A stretch of 64,000 nucleotides of DNA from Poa pratensis. Taxonomy: Eukaryota; Streptophyta; Magnoliopsida; Poales; Poaceae. Location: NCBI GenBank assembly GCA_947311845.1, contig CAMZMU010000117.1:79905447-79969446 (forward strand). The letters run 5' to 3'. Positions within the stretch are counted from its first letter, which is position 1. Every line of letters starts with the position of its first letter. The notes below the pieces were generated by a model. It saw only the letters and a list, made by a program, of their open reading frames with translations, did not search any database and had not been told where the DNA came from. A program made the translations under genes and the position numbers. Below are positions 20,775 through 32,859 of this stretch, in pieces.

Positions 20775-21776
20775 GCACAAAATGAACAAAAACAGCAGGC
20801 TGCTCCATCACCCTGTTTAAAAAACAGACACGCAAGATTAACACGAGCCACGGCAAAAGTAGTTCAACACAGGTTGAATAGCTACCGCTGCCCATCCAGT
20901 GTGCATCCAAGAAAATGTAGTCTCTAATCAATCATATAATAGGACTGGAGACATGGCACTAAAGGATTTTGGAGAGGATGGTCAAACTGCATCAAATCAT
21001 CAATGCATTTCTGAAGAGAAGCAATTGTGGCAAAGTTTCTGCACCCATGCTTTACTGTAACTGGGATACATTAGATGTCATGCTATCTCCAAAATAACTA
21101 ACACCAGCTGGTGCATCAGGAGCAAGACTTGTCCTTATAGTTCTTTGGTGATTACATTCGAATTTTCCGCCACAAATGTCAAAAATATACAACACCATAT
21201 ATGAGAAACATCTGTTGAAAATAAATGCTCCAATCTCTATAGAAAAAACAAGATGTGAACATGTGAAGGGCATAACTGTTACATGGTAAGGTCCATTTTT
21301 CTTAAACCCTAGGCTCAAAAGAGCCCTGCTTTAACTTAATAAAGCCACGGAAGGTCCATTTTGCTCATAATATCTTCTATTTGGTGCTTCTTTCTCTTGT
21401 ATATTGCGCAGTAATTTATTATGTTCTCAGGTGATGTGAGTCGTACATTACATTGTTTTATCAACCAAAGCTCAGGGACACACTTTCCTTTATAGATGTT
21501 TCTCTTCAGCAACTGCGTTAAAAGTGTATACTGCAGAAAAGTTCAGATTTTCATCTGAACTTGCAGTATCAGAGTATCTGAAATAGTTACAAAGTTCAAT
21601 CTCATGATAGTAAAGGAAAAACACACGATATGTATATCAATCTACAATAAGAATATCAGACAAAATTTCCTGAGAGAAGGCATCTCTCATCATTGACAGT
21701 TTTTCTAAAGCCAGTAAACAGAGGGTACAAAACCTACCAAATAAAAATGGCTAAGGTAATACAATACATTCAACAA

Positions 21777-21985
21777 AGGCATCACTGAGAAAAAATGAAG
21801 GATTACATAGTCTGGGATATGCTTTAAAGAATGAATATGCATGTGTGATGCGTGTTTACTATTTTAAAGATACGTTTAGCAGAGGCATCATTGAGAAAAG
21901 CTGAAGGATTACATAGTCAGGGATATGCTTTCAAGAATGAATATACATGTGATGCGTGTTTAGTATTTTAAAGATTTAAGTTCTA
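21777..21985. repeat. Imperfect two-copy tandem repeat, period about 106 bp
   Basis: AGGCATCACTGAGAAAAA and about 88 following bases recur from 21883 (AGGCATCATTGAGAAAAG), sharing GAAGGATTACATAGTC and GGGATATGCTTT. It is not coding. Confidence 0.8.
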
Positions 21986-22205
21986 AAAATCATTCCCTCG
22001 CATTTCCGAAATTGTGGTAGATGTGTGATCCAAACCTGGGAAATTTTGTACAAAACTCAGGAGTGCTTCTTAAATCACGGTACAAGTGTCCCCCAAACCT
22101 AGGTTATCTTGTCATACGCCAAACCTCATTCTTATGAAATATATGACTTTCAAGTATTTGTAGTATACAACCTTCATCACCCAATAGTATGCCTATTCAT
22201 GCATA

Positions 22206-22260
22206 CTAGATCCCCTGGCGCGGCTTGCCGCGCGCCACCCGCCGTTGACACTGATTTTCG
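22206..22260 (-). mobile_element. Probable Helitron 3' terminus
   Basis: Read on the minus strand, a GC-rich hairpin (GGCGCGCGGCAAGCCGCGCC) is followed after about 7 bases by CTAG, and the next base is T. Hairpin, 10-12 base spacing, CTRR end and insertion before T are the hallmarks of a Helitron 3' end. The element would extend to higher coordinates. A second, diverged copy of its end region (CGCCACCCGTTATTGACAG near 22563) supports repeated 3' tails. I could not find the TC 5' end or any RepHel coding, so it would be non-autonomous. Confidence 0.55.
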
Positions 22261-24420
22261 ATTTGCAAAACGTTATGATAAACATTCTTAATATGATACG
22301 ATAGTCAATAAGTATTTCACACAGGAGCGACACTATATGTTTAGAGTAAAGCACAATGCTCTTAGAAAATACGGAGTTTACATCAGTAAGTCTCCAGGAT
22401 AGATAGAATTTTCACTACAACATCTATAATCATCACGTAGATCGTAGATAAGACAGTAGCAGCAGCTGATAATGATGCATCACATGATCATCTACAGGTA
22501 AAGATCGTCCATAGCGCACAGCAAATAATTTCTTATGTACAGACAGCAAGATCAAGCCACACGCCACCCGTTATTGACAGTGGTAAAACAGCATGGTAAG
22601 CTTCGTTGACATGACAGGCAGTAAAACATTAATATACATGGTAGTGGCAGTATAATGTTAGAGCAAACCACAATGTTCCTTCATACATAATGTTTACAGC
22701 CATAACACTCTTAAGAATAGATAGGTCGTTAGGGTAGATACGTCTTTTATTACAACATATACAAACTATTACATGCCTTTCACATTGTTGACAGATGGGC
22801 AAATGCCCTCACCGATTAAGATCTATGCCAGAGCATGGTATGCCAAAAAACCAGCGGACCTCAAGACGATTCCAGGCGAAAGTGATGCGATTTTTCTCCT
22901 GTATATCTGCAGGAGCAAAGTACAATTCTTTTCAAAAAGATGACCACACGAAGGGCCCTAACGATATTACATTTGGCAAGGATTAAAAACCATGTCTACA
23001 GTTAACTGAGTGAACCAAGAGTCCAACCATGTGATTAACTGAAGAACTGACATCAACACGATACAAAGGCAGCTATATACAGAGAGCACTGACAGAATAG
23101 CAGAAGCAGCACCCACCTAATATGCATAGAAGCATCGTCGCAATGGACACTTAGTTCAAGGGAAACTACGAAAGGGAGCAACACTATCTTCATAGTCCAG
23201 GATACACAAACAACATAGAAAGAACATTCGCTAGCAACATATATCAACAAAAGCAAGCACTCCTGGAGAAGCAAAGAATGATTCCGGGCACTACATCAAT
23301 GATAGAGCAAAGCAATAATAAAAGGCATAAGCAAAGTTCAGTTAATCATTATTGGTTTGCTCTATCACCGAGGTAGTCCTGGTTTAGGTTGCTTCTTTTT
23401 CTGTCCAACGGTCTACAAAAATGTATGCCTGCACATAGAAACATTTATCATAGAACATGGTTCAGCAAAGGAGTTTGCAGATACAGTGGATAAACTGTTA
23501 AATGCGAGCCAGTTTCAGGCAAGAAAGAACGTATGCCTTATATGTTGAAGCCGTCGTAGATGATGGCAGTGGTTATCTTCGATCACAGCTAGCCGATGCG
23601 ACATTTAAGAAAACTCCAAAAAATAAGCAGGTTGAGTAAAGACAATGATGAGAAAATAAACATACCTTTCATTTATTTATCTCTCCCGATCCATCTCGAT
23701 GAGGCAAATATTGTAACAGAGCCCTTTGAACGAATGGATCCTTAACATCTTCGATGACGCTGTAAATATGTAGGATACCAGGTCACATTAATACCAAGGA
23801 GGGAGACATCACACCTAAAGAGTAATCATTTGCAACCACAAATGAATGAATTCGAGATATCAACAGTTCATCACACATTAATATCTGATGCTATCAAACT
23901 TGTAGTATTGAACAAATAAAACATGGACATAAAGAGACCACTAAATAGACACGGAATTGCACTGGGATTTATGGTTGTGACATTCTAAAACCAAATTATT
24001 TCAAGAGTTTTATCAAACTATTATAGGCATGGCCAAGCACTCTGGTTTTCTTTGGGCAGTTTATGATTTAGTCAATAATTGATGCTTCACAACATTGTAA
24101 AACTGGAGAGCTCCACGATAATATTGTGTGAAAAATGCAAACCTAGGAACATATAAATTTAGAACAAAGAACCAGATAGCTAATTGTTGGATGGAATGAG
24201 AAACGGATAAACGATTCTCCATCTGATAGGATATTCAACGAATCTCCTACCTTAGAACTCAGGGAAACCCAGTTGTGAAATTTAAATTAGTAAAAGTAGG
24301 GATGGCATCAGCCTGGGGCACGGAAACCTGGTTTACCTCCAAATGGTGCAGAGAAAGCGAGATCGCTAGTGTTGACACCGTGCTCTGGCCAAGGATATCC
24401 ACTCCTATGCGCTGTGAGGT

Positions 24421-24538
24421 TCTGACTAACCACCGCGAATTCCACACCATTAGCCTCCGTTCGTAGCTCTCTGTGAGGCTCTGACTAACCACCGTGAATT
24501 CCACACCATTAGCCTCCGTTCGTAGCTCAGTGTTCTCC
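24421..24538. repeat. 59-bp tandem duplication
   Basis: TCTGACTAACCACCGCGAAT and the following bases are repeated with a period of 59 (24421 and 24480), with about three differences. On the minus strand the copies lie in an open stretch reading ELRTEANGVEFTVVSQSLTE. Because 59 is not a multiple of three, the second copy is read in another frame. Confidence 0.9.
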
Positions 24539-26877
24539 AGAAAACAAACCCAGAGTAGAACATGAGCTTGCAGGACGTCCTGAATGGTACATATAAAAGT
24601 AATAATTTCAATATTCTAATCATTTCTTCCTTCAAGAAAATGGTACATGCATTTCCATTAAGAACTCGCCTTTATTTATTTTAAAGTACCTTTTGGTAAG
24701 GAATGTAATTATTAGATCAAAATCCTAGCAAGAGTGGAATATATTCTAGACACCCAACTTATGGTACCATGTATATGAAGTTATCAGAAGTGCTAACATT
24801 GCTAGAAAAATGGTTAACCTATTTTCAGTAAGAATCGTCTATTAATACTTATATTATCGTATACGTAATATAAGTCATTAGATCAAATCTTTGATTATAC
24901 ATCTAGCACAAACCAAAATAACCTACGCAAGAAGCAATAGTAAGATATATCTTTTAAAAACACAACAATTGTTAGCCACAGATTACATTAGTAGTGCGAA
25001 AATTCAGAAACACCTTATGGCAGCATCAGTTACCCATGGATGCATCACGTGTATCCAATTTCTTTCATAGAGAAAGCTCACCTGTTGATCGCCAACTTTA
25101 GGACGTCGGGTTGTTCTTGGAACCGCATGAAGCCGCCATGGAAGTCTTCCGCACCGGTGAGCATTCAGTAGTAGCGCCATCGCTTCGTCCGTTTATTGCC
25201 AAGCCGCGACTGTACTCCTCACCCCAACCACTAAGGAAATAAGAGGATCAGAGAACAGAGGCATGCAAAAAAATACGGCAGTGCGCACACTCAGAGAGAG
25301 GCAGAGGGAGCCGAACCTGTTTTCCGTGTTGTAGAAGGCGGTGACAGGAGAAGGGCAGTGGACTGGTGGCGATCAGCAAATCTGAATGGTAAAAATGAAC
25401 ATTAACCAAGTAAGCTAGCGGTAACAATTTGTGCAAGCGATTGACTACAGCTAACAGAACGAATGGATATCACCAGCTTATCCCCATATATAACTTCATG
25501 TGTATCTAACTATCTATGGAAAATAGCAGCAAAATATATTTGAAACCAAATCTAAAAATGATAAACTGTTGGTAGCAGAATTATATCATAACACTATCTC
25601 CTTTGCCATGAACAAAATCTACAGATTCAGTCCCTATTTCAAATGCATTGAGTGAACATAATATATAATTAATCAACTTATTCATGTGTGCCACTCTGCA
25701 CCCCAAAAATACAGGGCAAGAACATACATGCTAGGAGATAAACCTCAACTGGCTATTAAAACGATGTCGGACCCGTTGAAGGAACTGGTTGCAGCCCTGG
25801 TGCGCAAGGGAGGGAACTCCACACGGTTGGGGATGATGCTAGCGACCTCCTCTGCAGATTCAACACCACATGCTGATCCACACAGCTGCAGTCCAGAAGA
25901 ACACCCAACTGCAGCAAACAAAGATTCAGAAAATCGTAATGAGATAGCAGCTACCAGGCCCTTGAACTGCCTGATGTTGCACTGATTAAGTAGCTGCCGG
26001 ACGGGATTCATCTATTTGAGCAGGGGCATGACGGGAGAAGAGCCACACGACATACACACAGGAAGTTTAACCAGGCCGTACAATTATTTACAAAACCATC
26101 AAGATGCACTACAAGAAATATGCTGACTAATGACTCTCAAATTTGGTCACTAAAAGGTCATAATTTTTCATCTATGACCTTTTTTGACCAAAATCTGAAG
26201 GTCACATACCGAGCGTCTCAAACGGTCATATGTGACCTTTTTTTTAATTGGTCATAACCATCTATGACTAAATCTGAGGGTCATAATTCTTATGACCAAT
26301 TTATTTGGTCACGCGTTGGCTGTCATGGCCACGTAAGATCCTACGTGGCCAATCCTACGTGGCAAAATTGTGACCAAATAAGAAGGTCATATATCAGAAT
26401 CAGCCCAGTCCACTTTGGTGCTTTACGTGGGCCAAGCCCAACAATTCAGCCTTTCTTATTGTTTATTTCTTATCAATTTCGGTCAGCTATATGGGCCAAG
26501 CCCAATATTTAAGCCTTTTTATTTTTAGACCGTGGCCTTTTTACTTTTATCTGGTAAATGGGTCCCAATTGTCAGTATCTGGTAAGCGGGGCCCAAATGT
26601 CAGGTTCTGGCAAGTGGGTTCCAGATGTCAGGTTCTGGTTTGCGGGTCCCAGTTGTCAGGGTCACGTTCTTTAGATTTCAATATGTCATTAAATAAACAA
26701 CAAATATTTATATCGAAACAGTCATAAAACACACGTTATAATTTCCAAATAACAGCAAGTTTCAATCTGTTACATCATATAACACACATAGAATGGCAAT
26801 CACAGTATAGCAAGCTCTACAAGTGTAAAACCTGTCACATGAGCCAAGTTAACTTTTCTATTACACATAGAATGGTA

Positions 26878-28111
26878 TCACAGTATAACACACATAAATG
26901 CCTCAGTTTGATCCTCTTCACTTATTCGCGGAACCTTGGAGTTGACAACTGCACTTGTCGGGTCTCCATTGCCCAGTAGGATTAGCATAAGGGCTTCATT
27001 ACTTTCAGGAGCAAGAGAGGTTGTCCCAGAAATAACAAAACATGCTGCTCGCATAAGGTAATGGAGTGTTCCCTGCCCATTCTGGGCAATCTGCAAGACC
27101 ACTCCGCCGAGCTCGTGCATGCAAAGAACAAAGAACAGTAGGTCAAATAATCTAAAAAATGGTAGATTCAGAGTGAATAACAACCCTTTGAAGTTCTGTC
27201 ATGATCGTATGTGTGGTCTCTAAGCAGAATAGAGAGTTCAAGCAACCAAACAGACTAGGCATAGAAATAGTAACTGCCAGCAACTAGTAAATACTACTCC
27301 AATCGCTTTATAGTTGCTGGCAGCAAACATTATGAAACCATAAATACTACTGCCAGCAACCAGTAGTATATTAGTGAGAAACAAAATGGTTCAGGGTATA
27401 AATTACACAGTAGCCAGGTTTCAAGAAACAATATCTACAAGTATATCCATCAGGTGAACCTTTACCTGCAAGCTTTCCAATCATGTTAGCAAACCTCGCA
27501 TCCATCTTCGACCTTCTTGACCAGCAGCTAGTACCCCTTGTCGCCCCTTGTCACGTGCGGCTTGTGCTGTTGAAACTCCTACCAAATTCCTTGTTTGTTG
27601 TGCTGCAACGAATGCAAGTGGGATCAGCTTAGTGTGCACAAACTAAGCAAAGTATACTTGACTTCCGTGTTATAAGAGACAGGAAATGGTTTCCATATAC
27701 AAGATCAACTAAGAAAAAAATACAAGAGTATTATCCATCTTATTCTGGTATGGCCAAAACATGAGACAACAGATGACGACATGTTATAAATATTATCTGG
27801 TTGTTTTTCAAAAACATTAGCATCACATATATGAACTACACTGGGCTGCTATGCTAAACACGTTACTTCATCTACAAGGTTCAACCGAGCAGCAGCATAC
27901 ATTACCTAACCACTAACAGCAATTAGCTAAGCAACAATCAAACCCAATAAGGAGGAGGGAGCGGGCATGCGGACGGGACCTGGAGGGCAGGGGAGTAACT
28001 TGTAGTCCTTGTAGATGAAGTAGCCGCCGACAACGGCCGCGGCAGCCACCCTAGTCGACCAGGCCTCGACGTTCCAAGTGTGTTCTTCTGGCCACTGCAC
28101 CACCCGCGCCC
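26878..28111 (-). other. Exon-like islands inside the 15.4-kb CACTA
   Basis: Three blocks have coding character on the minus strand. About 28111-27930, after GTGTTTCAG, reads ARVVQWPEEHTWNVEAW and then a hydrophobic VAAAAVVGGYFIYKDYK. About 27530-27480 reads MDARFANMIGKLA and ends at a GTAAAG donor. About 27140-26880 reads LGGVVLQIAQNGQGTLHYL to a stop after FMCVIL. Together with the GC-rich block at 34860-35410 they could be exons of one minus-strand gene captured by, or native to, the transposon, with the LTR element inserted in an intron. I recognise none of them. Confidence 0.35.
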
Positions 28112-28494
28112 TGAAACACCAGTAAGACAACAAAATAGATCTTAATACAAATAGGATAATAGGAACACAGACAATCGCATGAACATTTAAAGCAGTACAA
28201 TAGATATCAGTTTCTTGACCACTTGTACTAACAGACATGAAACCATAGCTCATATATAACTACACTGTCGGAGTTTGCATCCTGCTGAAGGATTGCTGTG
28301 CAGACAGCTCCTGATGCTCACATGATGCAGACTGCCCTTTGGCCTTGTTGTGAACATTTTCCACAAACACTCGGAGGCTTAGAAACAAATATCCCTACGC
28401 ATTACAAGAGTGTCATATTGCTAATAATACAAAGGTTGAAGGAGCAAGCAACCATGACATATTGCAGTGAAATCAAAGTACCACTACTCTTGTA

Positions 28495-28576
28495 CTCCCT
28501 CCGTTCGGAAAAGGATGTCACAAAAATGAACTATAGATAGATCATTTTTGTGACATCCTTTTCCGAACGGAGGGAG
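28495..28576. mobile_element. Stowaway-type MITE, 82 bp
   Basis: A near-perfect palindrome from CTCCCTCCGTTCGGAAAAGG to TTCCGAACGGAGGGAG is flanked by TA on both sides (28493-28494, 28577-28578). It lies inside the 15.4-kb CACTA, just before the LTR element. Confidence 0.95.
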
Positions 28577-28943
28577 TAGATTACAAATATGAGCAAAGCA
28601 AAACCAAGTATTATTGCAAAATATAATAATTTATAGCTAGGATCAATAATCTGTTCTAATCATTTTCTTTCTTGCTGCAACCTAAAGAACATCACCACAC
28701 AGATTATATCATCCGTCAGAGTGCATAAATCCAAGCTTTAATACAAAATGAGCAGTTGCAATTCTAGCACCGAGCCAATACAGGATGTGCAACTACAAAT
28801 CAAGATGTGGGTGCACACATGGAACTGACAAGAAGCAAAGGCAGCAGATCGAGGACATGGAGTCTCACCTGCAGCGGCCGAAGAGGGGGAGATCTCACAG
28901 GAACGGCGACATAGGTGGAGGCGAAGGTCGGCGGGGAGACCTA

Positions 28944-29196
28944 TGATACGTCTCAAACGTATCTATAATTTTTGATGTTCCATGTTTGTTTTATACCAAT
29001 TGCTACATGTTTTGCATCTACTTTATATCACTTTTATACATTTTTTTGGGATTAACCTATTAACAAGATGCCGAAGTGCCAGTTCCTGTTTTCTGCTGTT
29101 TTTGTATTCCAGAAAAGCTAGTCTGGAATATTCTCGGAATTGGACGAAACTATACGGGAGTCCCTATTTTACCAGAACTCATCTGACGGACCAAAA
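28944..29196 (+). repeat. Truncated 5' LTR
   Basis: It matches the first ~250 bases of the 3' LTR up to CTGACGGA(C/G), then breaks directly into internal sequence (AAAAAAATTTGATTAATAAG). About 1.3 kb of LTR, the primer-binding site and the gag start are missing, so it was internally deleted after insertion. Confidence 0.9.
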
Positions 29197-29212
29197 AAAT
29201 TTGATTAATAAG

Positions 29213-30213
29213 ATGGCAGCTAAGCCCGAAACAATTGAGAGTAATACCTTTGCCGTAGCCAATGCTACACAAGTTAAAATTGATAACAATGTGAGGATGT
29301 TAGCTGAATTGCATGCTAGATGGGAAAGAGAGGATGAAATTGCTAGAAAGAACAATATTGCTAGAGTTTATACTATTACTACTTCTGAAAATGCTTCAAA
29401 CTCAAGTGTTAACAAACCTCCTACCATTAATGGCAAGATAGTTGGTGTTGGTAATGTTTCCACTTCTATTGCAAAATGTCCTAAATTGCCTGATAACTCT
29501 GAAACTGTCCTTGATAAAGATGCTGAAATTTCTAGCAATAAGGAAGAGAATAATTCCATTACTTTTGATGATAATGACTTTGATTTTGATGGTTGCAATA
29601 TTTCTGAAGTAATTAAGTTCTTGCAAAAGCTAGCTAGAAGTCCTAATGCTAGTGCTATAAACATGGCTTTTACTAAACATATTACTAATGCTCTCATACA
29701 AGTTAGGGAAGAGAAATTAAACATGAAGCTTCTATCCCTAGGAAGTTAGAAGATGGTTGGGAGCCCATCATTAAATTGAAATTGAATGACTTTGATTGCA
29801 ATGCTTTGTGTGACCTTGGTGCTAGTATTTCTGTTATGCCTAAAAGATTATATGATATGCTTGATTTAGCACCTTTGGAAAATTGTTACTTGGATGTTCA
29901 CCTTGTTGATTCTACTATTAAAAAACCTTTGGGAAGAATTGATGATGTTCTTATCATGGTTAACAACAATTATGTCCCCGTTGATTTTATTGTCTTGGAT
30001 ATTGAGTGCAATCCATCATGCCCTATTGTGTTGGGAAGACCTTTTCTTAGGACTGTAGGTGCTATTATTGATATGAAAGAAGGGAATATAAAATATCAAT
30101 TTCCTCTCAAGAAAGGTATGGAACACTTTCCTAGGAAGAAGATTAAGCCACCTTATGATTCTATTGTTCGAACAAACTACAATGTTGATGCTTCTTCACT
30201 TGGTAATACTTGA
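29213..30213 (+). pseudogene. gag-protease-like remnant with retropepsin motif
   Basis: The first part (from MAAKPETIESNTFAVANA) is a charged gag-like segment. The second part (about 29776-30213) is a retropepsin-like domain with catalytic motif CDLGASISVMP, the hydrophobic flap region and the closing CPIVLGRPFLRT, as in plant gypsy proteases (D-L-G-A-S in place of D-T-G-A-S). A one-base deletion near 29721 puts the two halves in different frames. No reverse transcriptase follows; the frame ends at 30213 and noncoding DNA begins. The N-terminus was lost in the deletion that removed the 5' LTR, so the first ATG is only the first in what remains. Confidence 0.88.
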
Positions 30214-32859
30214 TGCATGCTTTGTGCCTAGCTAAAAGGCGTTAAAGAAAAGCGCTTATGGGAGGCAACCCATTTTTTTTTCTGCAATTTTTCTTTTATT
30301 GAGTCAAGGAGTTTGTTTACTTCTGTAGCAACTCCTTTGTATCTTTATTTTCTCGCATTGTTGTGCCAAGAGTAGCCTCTAATGATAAGATGATGCTTAA
30401 TTTTGATTGCTGCGCAGAAACAGATTTTTGCTGTTCACTGTACGAAATTCCTAAAATCACCAGATTGTTAAAAAATCTGAAATTTTTGTGCGTAATCTTT
30501 ATGAATGTCTGAAACTTTCATTAGTTCAGAGTTTCTCGATCTGAGCGTCGTAAGTGCCTCGAAAAAATTCGTCTTTGCGGACTGTTCTGTTTTAGACAGA
30601 TTATGCCTTTTTATTTTTCGCATTCTCTCTTTTACTAGTGTTGAGTGAAATTCTTTTTTGGGTGGAAGAGCTTCACATAACATCAGTGGCTGTAGCTAAT
30701 GTTTAAAGTAACAAATCATATTGCGTCTTTACAGAACATGTGAATTTTTGATTATGCACTAACCCTCTAATGAGATCTACTTTGAGTTTGGTGTGACGGA
30801 AGTTTTCAAGGGTCAAGAGAGAAGGATGATATAATAGGATCAAGAAGAGTGAAGAGCTTAAGCTTGGGGAGGCTCCCATGGATCTCCCCAGCATATTTCA
30901 AGAAGACTCAAGCGTCTAAGCTTGGGGATGCCCAAGGCATCCCCTTCTTCATCGTCAAAATTATCAGGTCATCTCTAGTGAAACTATATTTTAATTCTTT
31001 CACATCATATGTGCTTTTCTTGGAGCGTCTGTGTTTTTATTTTCAGTATTGCATTTTTATTTTCAATAAAGCTTGACTGGACCCTAGCATTCTTGATTGG
31101 GAGAGAGACACGCTCCGCTTTTTCATGAGAATACTCCTATTCTTCACTTATATTTGTTGAGTATTCATATCTAGCGCTGTTCAGCTTTTAGCTCTTGTTT
31201 TCATGTATCTCTTGTCAGAGCTATTAGCTTTCTTTTGTAGAAAGTACTCTCTTGCTTCACTTATATTTGTTTGGAGAGTTGATGAAATAAATTGATTGGT
31301 GTTTGGTTGGTTCAGAAAATGTTGCATGTGGTAATTGGTATAAGGAAAAACTTGCTTAATCTTGTAGATCACTAAAATGGATAACTTGATGCTTGTCAAT
31401 TGTTTTGAGTTAACAAGTAGATCATGATTAAATTGTGCATCACATGAGTTAAGCCTATTAGTGAAGAACTACCGTAAAGCTTGTTGAAAATTTGGTTTGC
31501 ATCGGTGGTACCTCTAAGGTCTAGATATTTTCTAATAACAGGGTTTGGTTAACAAGGAAGACGGTATGAAGTCTTATAACGTTTGCAATATGTTTGTCAT
31601 ATAAAACTTGGTGTACGGGTTGATATTCTTGTTTGCTTACATAACCTTGCTAGCCTAAACTCTGTACTGAGAGGGAATGCTTCTCGTGCATCCAAATCCA
31701 TGCCATTTGTGTCCACCATAACTACCTATATGTGGTATTTCCTTGCCACTCCAAGTAAATTTTTCATGTGCTACCTTTAAATTATTCAAAATGTTATTAT
31801 TCCCTTTTTGTGTCAATGTTTACTAGCTCATGAGGAATTAGTGTGGTTATTCTTTATTCTATTTGTCGAGTGGACTTTTACACCTGGACTAGTGGCATAT
31901 ACATCCGCTTATCCAATAACTTGCAAAAAGAGCTGGCAACGGGGTGCCCAGTCCCAATTAATTACAACTTTAACCAATTAATTCTCTTCACACTTTTGCC
32001 CTGATTCATCAGTAAGCAATGACAAACAGTGAAATACCTGAATGTGTGTAAACCAAAGAGAAAGAGGGATGATCTGCCTTGCTGGTAGAAATAACGTCCT
32101 TCATGGGAGCCGCTCTTAAAAGTCCGTTCGACAGGTAGAATACTGTTCTCACCCGCTACCATTCGTTGACAATTAACAAACACCTCTCAAAAATAGATAC
32201 TCCTCCATGGTATGTGATTGATGGAAGGCACCCGAGGATTCGGTTAGCCATGGCTTGTGTTAGCAAGGTTGGGAGGAGTATCAAATATTTTATGCAATCT
32301 CTATATGCTTTCAAAAACCTAAAAGCTCTAGCACATGATTTAATCCCTGCTTCCCTCTGCGAAGGGCCTTTCTTTTACTTTTATGTTGAGTCAGTTTTCC
32401 TATTCTTTCTGTCTTCCACAAGCAAACACTAGTGTCAACTTTGTTACAACATGCGTTATATGCAATGTATTGGACTTGTTATACTACTTTGTGTTGACAA
32501 TATCCATGAGATAAATATGTTGAAAGTTGAAGCAAATGCTGAAACTAAATTCTTCCTTTGTGTTGATTAAATACCTTTTATTAGAAACTATTGCTTTATG
32601 AGTTAACACTTATGCAAAACTGTTTGATGCTTGTCTCGAAAGTACTATTCATGAAAACGTTTAGCTTGTGTGATTCATTGTTTACTCATTATCTATTTGA
32701 TAGCAAATTATAGACCATTGACTTGGATCACTTCATTCATTTACATGTGCCTTGCAATATTATATGATCAAGATTATGATAGTAGCATGTCACCTCAAAA
32801 ATTATTTGTTTTTATCGTTTACCTACTCGAGGACGAGTAGGAACTAAGCTTGGGGATGC

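Larger units (their letters stand above)
20775..26106. other. Intergenic with gene-fragment-like islands
   Basis: No complete gene is seen. Possible exon remnants: minus strand 25181-25079, MALLLNAHRCGRLPWRLHAV running to a CAACAG/GTGAGC donor; minus strand about 25950-25750, after TTTGCTGCAG, with CGVESAEEVASIIPNRVEFP; plus strand about 23430-23530, HGSAKEFADTVDKLLNASQF. None is recognised and none has a verified partner exon. The rest is AT-rich sequence. This stretch was contiguous with 41539 onward before the 15.4-kb CACTA inserted. Confidence 0.4.

Noticed and set aside
28982..29212. gag frame starting inside the 5' LTR
   Set aside because: The open frame runs back into the truncated LTR only because of the deletion junction; the gag-like part starts at 29213 at the earliest.
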